Origin: PALSA-607 sp036509315
GTDB taxonomy: Bacteria > Actinomycetota > Actinomycetes > Acidothermales > Acidothermaceae
Assembly: GCA_036509315.1 (NCBI GenBank)
Contig: DATCFU010000241.1
Span: forward strand, 1-19,609
DNA: 19,609 nucleotides
Reading direction: 5' to 3'
Of this stretch, positions 14,561 to 19,609 are shown one piece after another. Below the pieces are notes generated by a model that was given only the letters and a program-made list of their open reading frames with translations, ran no database searches and was not told the origin of the DNA. A program made the translations under genes and the position numbers. Position 1 is the stretch's first letter; each line of letters starts with the position of its first letter.

Positions 14561-16905
14561 CCTCGCTTCACCCGGCTTCTGCTGAGCAACCGCCGTCTCG
14601 TGCGTACTGCCGTGGCATCGGCGGCCTGCGTCAGCGGTACCGCAAATTCTCCGGAAACTGCGAGAGCTGCGGGAGCCGCCGACGCCCCCGCCGATCCGCC
14701 AGCCGCCTGTGCGACTTTCGGGAGAGCGCTCGGCGGCGCACCGCCGGGAAGCGCCGGGCCCTTCGAAGCGAACTGGTCGTCCGGGTTGTTTGGATTGCCG
14801 TTCAAGCCCCAGATGCCGTCGTAGATCTGGCGAACTGCTGGCGCTGCGGTGACACCGCCCTGGCCGCCCTGCGAGACCGCCACCACCACGGCGTACTGCG
14901 CAGGTTGGCCGGCCGGCCCGCCGTAGGAGGCGAACCAGGCCGTATCGTCCTTCGGCGGAACCTCGGCGGTGCCGGTCTTGCCGGCGACCGCGTACCGGTC
15001 GAACGGGAACCCGGCGAAAGCCGACGCCCCGGTGCCGGCCGGATCCGCAACGACACCTACCAGTGCCTGCTGGATGTACTGCAGCACCTCTGGCGAGATC
15101 TGCAGCTTCGTCGATGGTGCGTTGACAGTTTGAACGAGCTTGCCGTCAGGTCCAACGATCGCCTTCGCCAGCCGCGGTGAGTAAAGCGTGCCGCCGTTGC
15201 CGAGCGCTGCGTAGATATCAGCCATCTGCAGCGGCGATGCGGTTGTCGTGCCCTGACCGATGGCGACGTTCACCGCTTCACCGATCTGGTAGAGCCCAGG
15301 GATGTGGTAAAGGCAGTTGCTGGTGTCGATCGCCTTCTGATTGGGGTCCTTGTCGGTCTTCGCTTCCGAACACCACAGCGCGTGGTTCTTCGCGTCGTAG
15401 TTCTTCAAGTCCTGCCGCGATTCGATGTTGCCGGTCGCATCGATCGGTAGGTCGATCCCGGTGTCTTGACCGAGCTTCCACTCCTTTGCTTCGTTGACGA
15501 CGAGCTCTTTCGCGTTCGCGCCGGCGAGTTGCCCGTCGGCGTTCCACAACGCTGCCCCGATGCCGTCGAAAAACGTGTCACAGGAAATCGTCAGTGCTTG
15601 CGCGAAGGTGATCATGCCCTGCGCGCCTTCGTTGTCGAAGTTGTGGAAGGTCCGGCCGCCCTCGGTCAACGTCCCGGGACAGTCATAGGTGGCGTCGGGG
15701 GTATATCCACCGTGGTCGAGTGCGGCTGCGGTAGTGACGACCTTAAAGGTCGACCCGGGCGCGTACTGGCCCTGGATAGCCTGCGAGAAAAGCGGCTTCC
15801 CGGGATTCGCTTGGAGCGACTTGTAGATCGCATCGTTGATCGTGCCGCCATCCCACACTCCCGGGTCGTACGACGGGTAGTTGGCGGCGGCAATCACATG
15901 ACCGGTCCGCACGTCGAGGACAACGGCTGCCGCGGCGTCCGCCTTCTGTGTCTGGTACTTGCCTGAGCTGAGCTGGGGCTTCGTTCGAGCGGCGGTGACT
16001 GCGTCTGCTATCGCTTGTTCGGCGATGCGCTGCACCCTTGCGTCAATGCTCGTGACGACGGTATCACCGGGGACGGCAGGTACCTGGCTCACCGTCGAGA
16101 CCGGATTGCCGGCGGGCGTGACCGAGAACGTCTCGGTGCCCAACGTGCCTTGCAGATACTTGTTGTACTGCGCCTCAAGGCCTTCTTGCCCGACGATCCC
16201 ACCGATGCTGGCGGCGGTCTTCAATGCCGCGGCGTCAGTAGCGTTCGTGGCCGAGTCGATGTCGGACTGGCTGATCTTTCCCACGTGTCCGATCAGTTGC
16301 GCGGCCGATGCGTTGTCGGGGGCCGGGTAATTGCGGACCTCCTCGATCTGCGCGGTTACCCCCGGGTACAACTCCTGCTGTTCGAGAACGCGCAACGCGA
16401 CCTGTGTCGCTTTCTGGGTACCGGACGGCGTGGTGTTGTCGATGGTGATGAGCGGGATCGGCTGCAGCGGCGACCCCGTCCAGCAGCCCTTGTTCTTTGT
16501 CGGGGCGACGGCGCCGTAGTCGAAGTAGTCACACAGCGTCGCGGTCGCATCGAGCTGCGCAGCAGGGATGCCGAGGACGGCCGACAGTCGCTGCATCTCC
16601 TGAACCCGTACCGGATTGGGAATGGGGTTCTTCAACGTGCCCAGGTTCGCCTTCGGCAACGCAGTGCTCAACGCAGAGACGACGAGCGCACTGTCATTGC
16701 GCGCGAGTGGATTGCCAACGTCATCGACAATCGCGCCACGCGGAGCAAGGGTGTGAACCACACTGGTCGCATCGGCGTTGACGGCCGCGACGTACTGGGA
16801 GCCGGCGAGCGCCTGCATGTACCAAAGGCGGCCGAGCAAGGTAACCGGCAGTGAGAACACCAGCACGCCGAGAATGATCAGCCGCAGCCCTGAGCGGTCG
16901 TTCAT
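14557..16905 (-). CDS. mrdA: Penicillin-binding protein 2, elongation transpeptidase
   Basis: PBP2 cross-links peptidoglycan at the lateral wall in complex with RodA and MreBCD. From ATG 16905 it has 782 residues. A single membrane anchor (8-26) leads into the PBP-dimer domain (about 50-270) and a transpeptidase domain (about 320-700). Active-site motifs are STFK (385-388, nucleophile S385), SCD (441-443; SxD is usual in PBP2) and KTGT (643-646). Residues 715-782 form an Ala/Pro/Gly tail ending in basic residues. The open frame extends to 16953, but ATG 16905 overlaps the mreD stop by four bases and leads directly into the anchor, so it is preferred. Confidence 0.97.
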   Translation of the reverse strand: MNDRSGLRLIILGVLVFSLPVTLLGRLWYMQALAGSQYVAAVNADATSVVHTLAPRGAIVDDVGNPLARNDSALVVSALSTALPKANLGTLKNPIPNPVRVQEMQRLSAVLGIPAAQLDATATLCDYFDYGAVAPTKNKGCWTGSPLQPIPLITIDNTTPSGTQKATQVALRVLEQQELYPGVTAQIEEVRNYPAPDNASAAQLIGHVGKISQSDIDSATNATDAAALKTAASIGGIVGQEGLEAQYNKYLQGTLGTETFSVTPAGNPVSTVSQVPAVPGDTVVTSIDARVQRIAEQAIADAVTAARTKPQLSSGKYQTQKADAAAAVVLDVRTGHVIAAANYPSYDPGVWDGGTINDAIYKSLQANPGKPLFSQAIQGQYAPGSTFKVVTTAAALDHGGYTPDATYDCPGTLTEGGRTFHNFDNEGAQGMITFAQALTISCDTFFDGIGAALWNADGQLAGANAKELVVNEAKEWKLGQDTGIDLPIDATGNIESRQDLKNYDAKNHALWCSEAKTDKDPNQKAIDTSNCLYHIPGLYQIGEAVNVAIGQGTTTASPLQMADIYAALGNGGTLYSPRLAKAIVGPDGKLVQTVNAPSTKLQISPEVLQYIQQALVGVVADPAGTGASAFAGFPFDRYAVAGKTGTAEVPPKDDTAWFASYGGPAGQPAQYAVVVAVSQGGQGGVTAAPAVRQIYDGIWGLNGNPNNPDDQFASKGPALPGGAPPSALPKVAQAAGGSAGASAAPAALAVSGEFAVPLTQAADATAVRTRRRLLSRSRVKRG

Positions 16906-17417
16906 TTCCGGGTCACCTGCGGCTCCGCTCGCCTGGTCAAGGACATGACCCACGGTACGACGAACGGCGCGAGCAGGACGTCGTAGAAGATCGAGAATGG
17001 CAGGCTGCTCAAGATCGTGTGCGCATCGACTCGACCATCGCTCAACAATCCACCGAGCGCGCCGTAGAGCAAAGTCGCCACCGCAGCCGTGGCTCCCACG
17101 GCCACGAGCGACAGCAGCACCGAATCTTGCGCCTCGTCGTGCACCAGGCCGACCAGGTATCCCGCCAGGCAGAACACGAGCGCATAGCGGCCGATCAGAT
17201 GATCGGCCGGCGGCAGGATATCCGCGGCGAGGCCCGCGAGGAACCCGGTCACCGCTCCCCCGACCGGTCCGAGGACGAGCGCGATCGCGGCGACGACGAG
17301 CACCAGCACGTTGGGCGGCGAACCGGGCAAACTCAGCGCGTCGAAGAGCACGGCGTCGACGACGCAGGCGAGCAGGACGAGAACGATGATGAGCGCTGCG
17401 CGGGGAATCTCAGCCAT
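16902..17417 (-). CDS. mreD: Rod shape-determining protein MreD
   Basis: MreD is the small integral membrane partner of MreC. From ATG 17417 it has 171 residues and five or six hydrophobic segments (about 7-26, 36-49, 53-67, 77-92, 101-121, 138-158). It has little sequence conservation, so the call rests on size, topology and its place between mreC and mrdA. ATG 17417 overlaps the end of mreC by eight bases; the frame could also start at GTG 17444, but that start would be deeper in mreC. The last residues are basic, RRAEPQVTRK. Confidence 0.9.
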   Translation of the reverse strand: MAEIPRAALIIVLVLLACVVDAVLFDALSLPGSPPNVLVLVVAAIALVLGPVGGAVTGFLAGLAADILPPADHLIGRYALVFCLAGYLVGLVHDEAQDSVLLSLVAVGATAAVATLLYGALGGLLSDGRVDAHTILSSLPFSIFYDVLLAPFVVPWVMSLTRRAEPQVTRK

Positions 17418-18516
17418 GCGACGCCGATGCTGTCGGGGTAACACTGCGTGTCGGAGTAGCGGGCGAACTAGTCGGCGTCACGCTCGGCTTCGGCGGCGTC
17501 GGCGTGACACTCGGTGTCACGGTCGGCTTCGGGCTCACCTTGGATGTCGGTGTTGCACTCGGCGTCGAACTAAACGAGAGGGTCGGTGTAAACGACGGCA
17601 GCGGAGAAGCCGTCACAGTGGCGGTTGCCGTCGCTGTGGTCGTGACAGTGACAGTAGGCAGCGGCGGCGCGAGAAGTGCTTCGCGCGGATCGACACGTGG
17701 CGGTTCGACAACAATGCCAACGAGGTCGAGCGTGCTGAAGTCGACGTACGGCTTGACCTGGCCCGTCTGCACGTCGCCCGCCAGCGGGTTGGTCGCCGAA
17801 ATCACGCTGCCGACTGGTACGCCCCAAACAAACGGCGTCTGGTCGAGCGATCCCTGCGTTACCAACCCATCGCCCACCTTCACGCGGGCCGCCGGGTCGA
17901 GCATCTCCAGGCTCATCGCCGAGCGACCGTGGCCCGACACAATTCCCATAGCGTTATTTGGCAAGCGGACACCCACGTTGAACTCAGGGTCGATCGCGAG
18001 CAACACCGTCGACGTCGTCGAACCGACGATCTTCAACCGTCCAACGAGCCCGTCGCCGTTCAAGACGGTCATGTTCGCTTTCAGACCGTCGCTCGAACCT
18101 GCGTCGATTGTCGCCGTCCACTCGAATCCGTTTCTTGCACTGACTGCGATCACCTGTGCGTAGAGCAACTTGTACTGGCCGACGGCCGAGACGTGGAGCA
18201 GTTGCTCGAGCTCGTTCTCGCGTGCGGTGTCGAACGGCTGCAACTTCAGCTGCTGTTGAAGGGTGGCGACTTCCTTCTGCAGATCGGTCACCCTCTTGTG
18301 GTTACTACCGATGTCACCAACGGCCTGGACCGCGTGCCGCACCGGCCGCACGGCATCGGCAGCAACCCGTTCAACCGGCCCGAAAACCGATGACGCAGTG
18401 CGGCGAATCGAACCGAAGAATCCCCCACCACGCGATCGATAGTCGAGGGTGATCAAGGTAAATGCGGTCAGCAGCAACAACGCGAGGACGACGCGGGTGC
18501 GGCGACTATCCCTCAC
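17410..18516 (-). CDS. mreC: Rod shape-determining protein MreC with Thr/Pro/Ser-rich tail
   Basis: MreC links cytosolic MreB to the wall enzymes outside the membrane. This 368-residue protein starts with a basic MRDSRR stretch, one membrane segment (8-24), a coiled coil (about 72-108), and the two-lobed beta domain (about 115-275), with conserved segments such as NMTVLNGDGLVGR and LLAIDPEFNVGVRL. Residues 285-368 are a low-complexity Thr/Pro/Ser/Val tail with SVTPT repeats at 336, 345 and 358, probably outside the cell. GTG 18516 has no Shine-Dalgarno; a seven-codon frame just upstream may deliver ribosomes to it. It follows mreB by 66 bases. Confidence 0.95.
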   Translation of the reverse strand: MRDSRRTRVVLALLLLTAFTLITLDYRSRGGGFFGSIRRTASSVFGPVERVAADAVRPVRHAVQAVGDIGSNHKRVTDLQKEVATLQQQLKLQPFDTARENELEQLLHVSAVGQYKLLYAQVIAVSARNGFEWTATIDAGSSDGLKANMTVLNGDGLVGRLKIVGSTTSTVLLAIDPEFNVGVRLPNNAMGIVSGHGRSAMSLEMLDPAARVKVGDGLVTQGSLDQTPFVWGVPVGSVISATNPLAGDVQTGQVKPYVDFSTLDLVGIVVEPPRVDPREALLAPPLPTVTVTTTATATATVTASPLPSFTPTLSFSSTPSATPTSKVSPKPTVTPSVTPTPPKPSVTPTSSPATPTRSVTPTASASHG

Positions 18517-18536
18517 AAGCGCACGCGGCGAATCAT
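18513..18536 (-). CDS. Possible leader mini-ORF (7 residues) coupled to mreC
   Basis: ATG 18536 to TGA 18513 encodes MIRRVRL. It has GAGG at 18542-18545, five bases upstream, and its stop overlaps the mreC GTG (GTGA). The mreC start has no ribosome site of its own, so this small frame could bring ribosomes to it. It may instead be chance. Confidence 0.35.
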   Translation of the reverse strand: MIRRVRL

Positions 18537-18582
18537 GAAGACCTCAGACGTGTTGCGCGACACCAGTCCCTGCGTCGGTGCG

Positions 18583-19608
18583 TCAGCGACCGCGCGGCTC
18601 GGAGATGAGAACCTGCTGCAGGGCCTCGAACTCCTCGATGCACTTGCCCGAACCCATCGCCACCGAGTCGAGCGGCCGCTCGGTGATGTGGATCGGCATC
18701 CCGGTCTCGTGCCGCAACCGCTCGTCGAGACCCTTCAGCAACGCGCCGCCACCGGTGAGCACGATGCCGCGGTCCATGATGTCGCCTGCGAGTTCGGGCG
18801 GGCACTTGTCAAGGGTCGTCTTTACCGCGTCAACGATGGCGTTGACCGGTTCGTCGATCGCCTTACGGATCTCGGCGGCACTGACGACAATCGTCTTCGG
18901 CAATCCGCTCACGAGGTCGCGACCGCGAATCTCCGCGTGCGGTTCGTCGGGTGCGGGGAACGCCGAGCCAATCGCCATCTTGATTTCCTCGGCAGTTCGC
19001 TCGCCGAGCATCAACGAGTATTCCTTCTTCACGTAGTTGATGATCGAACTGTCGAGCTCGTCACCGCCGATGCGGATCGACTGGCTGGTGACGATGCCAC
19101 CGAGGGAGATAACGGCAACCTCGGTCGTGCCACCACCGATGTCGACAACCATGTTTCCGGTGGGCTCGTGCACCGGCAGGCCGGCACCGATCGCCGCCGC
19201 CATCGGCTCTTCGATGATGTAAACGCGTCGCGCGCCCGCCGCATAACCGGCGTCCTTCACTGCGCGTTGCTCGACGCCGGTGATACCACTCGGCACACAC
19301 ACGACGACGCGTGGGCCGCGCGCGAGGTAACGGCGGCGGTGCACCTTCTGGATGAAGTAACGGAGCATGCGTTCCGTCGTGTCGAAGTCGGCGATGACGC
19401 CGTCCTTCAGCGGACGGATGGCGACGATGTTGCCCGGCGTCCGGCCAATCATCCGCTTGGCTTCGATCCCGACCGCCAAAATGCCGCCGGTATTGGTGTT
19501 AATGGCCACCACGGACGGCTCGTTCAAGACGATGCCGCGACCGCGGACGTAGACCAGCGTGTTGGCGGTGCCGAGGTCGACGGCCATGTCCCGGCCGAGG
19601 AACGACAT
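18583..19608 (-). CDS. mreB: Rod shape-determining actin homologue MreB
   Basis: MreB forms membrane-bound filaments that guide the elongation machinery. The complete 341-residue protein starts one base before the window end. Nucleotide-binding motifs are all present: DLGTANT (11-17), IEEP (132-135), DIGGGTTE (156-163) and TGGGALLKG (285-293). The N-terminal MSFLGRD is the usual membrane-proximal start. Length and motifs are ordinary. It is the first gene of the mre cluster; its promoter lies beyond the right edge. Confidence 0.98.
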   Translation of the reverse strand: MSFLGRDMAVDLGTANTLVYVRGRGIVLNEPSVVAINTNTGGILAVGIEAKRMIGRTPGNIVAIRPLKDGVIADFDTTERMLRYFIQKVHRRRYLARGPRVVVCVPSGITGVEQRAVKDAGYAAGARRVYIIEEPMAAAIGAGLPVHEPTGNMVVDIGGGTTEVAVISLGGIVTSQSIRIGGDELDSSIINYVKKEYSLMLGERTAEEIKMAIGSAFPAPDEPHAEIRGRDLVSGLPKTIVVSAAEIRKAIDEPVNAIVDAVKTTLDKCPPELAGDIMDRGIVLTGGGALLKGLDERLRHETGMPIHITERPLDSVAMGSGKCIEEFEALQQVLISEPRGR

Positions 19609-19609
19609 G

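Noticed and set aside
17413..17664. Tandem-like DNA repeats suggesting a CRISPR or minisatellite
   Set aside because: They are degenerate codon repeats for the Thr/Pro/Ser tail of MreC, with no spacer structure.

Overview
The window is chromosomal DNA from a high-GC actinobacterium. The evidence is the strong G/C third-position bias, frequent GTG starts, and a gene order typical of Actinomycetes: mreB-mreC-mreD-mrdA-rodA, a paired radical-SAM gene and DUF2344 gene, rne, rplU-rpmA-obgE-proB. An intact mreBCD/rodA cluster argues against Mycobacterium or Corynebacterium, which lack mreB. A filamentous or rod-shaped lineage near Frankiales, Streptomycetales or a relative fits better. I cannot name the genus.

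Almost everything reads on the minus strand. Right to left, in order of transcription: (1) 18583-13361 is the cell-elongation cluster mreB, mreC, mreD, mrdA (PBP2) and rodA. mreC/mreD/mrdA/rodA overlap by 4-8 bases, which implies translational coupling. (2) 13344-10632 is a B12-binding/radical-SAM protein followed one base later by its DUF2344 partner, a conserved pair without an established function. (3) 10457-7794 is a large RNase E/G with long disordered arms at both ends. (4) 7739-6375, the only plus-strand gene, is a secreted lipoprotein with a beta-propeller; it sits between rne and rplU. (5) 6177-2965 is rplU, rpmA, obgE and proB: two ribosomal proteins, the ribosome-associated GTPase Obg, and the first enzyme of proline synthesis. 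rplU has a good promoter and a hairpin near the start of its leader, and a second strong hairpin lies between rpmA and obgE.

(6) 2940-1 is the accessory part. Where proA often follows proB, there is instead a HipBA-type toxin-antitoxin module. It has a large AT-rich palindrome and its own promoter, and is followed 75 bases later by a zinc-ribbon/class III cyclase/AAA-ATPase protein that runs off the left edge. This hipBA-cyclase set is the best candidate for an acquired or little-described system here. The palindrome suggests autoregulation, but functional coupling to the cyclase is inference from position.

No tRNA, rRNA, CRISPR array, insertion sequence or attachment site was found. No gap between genes exceeds 300 bases.
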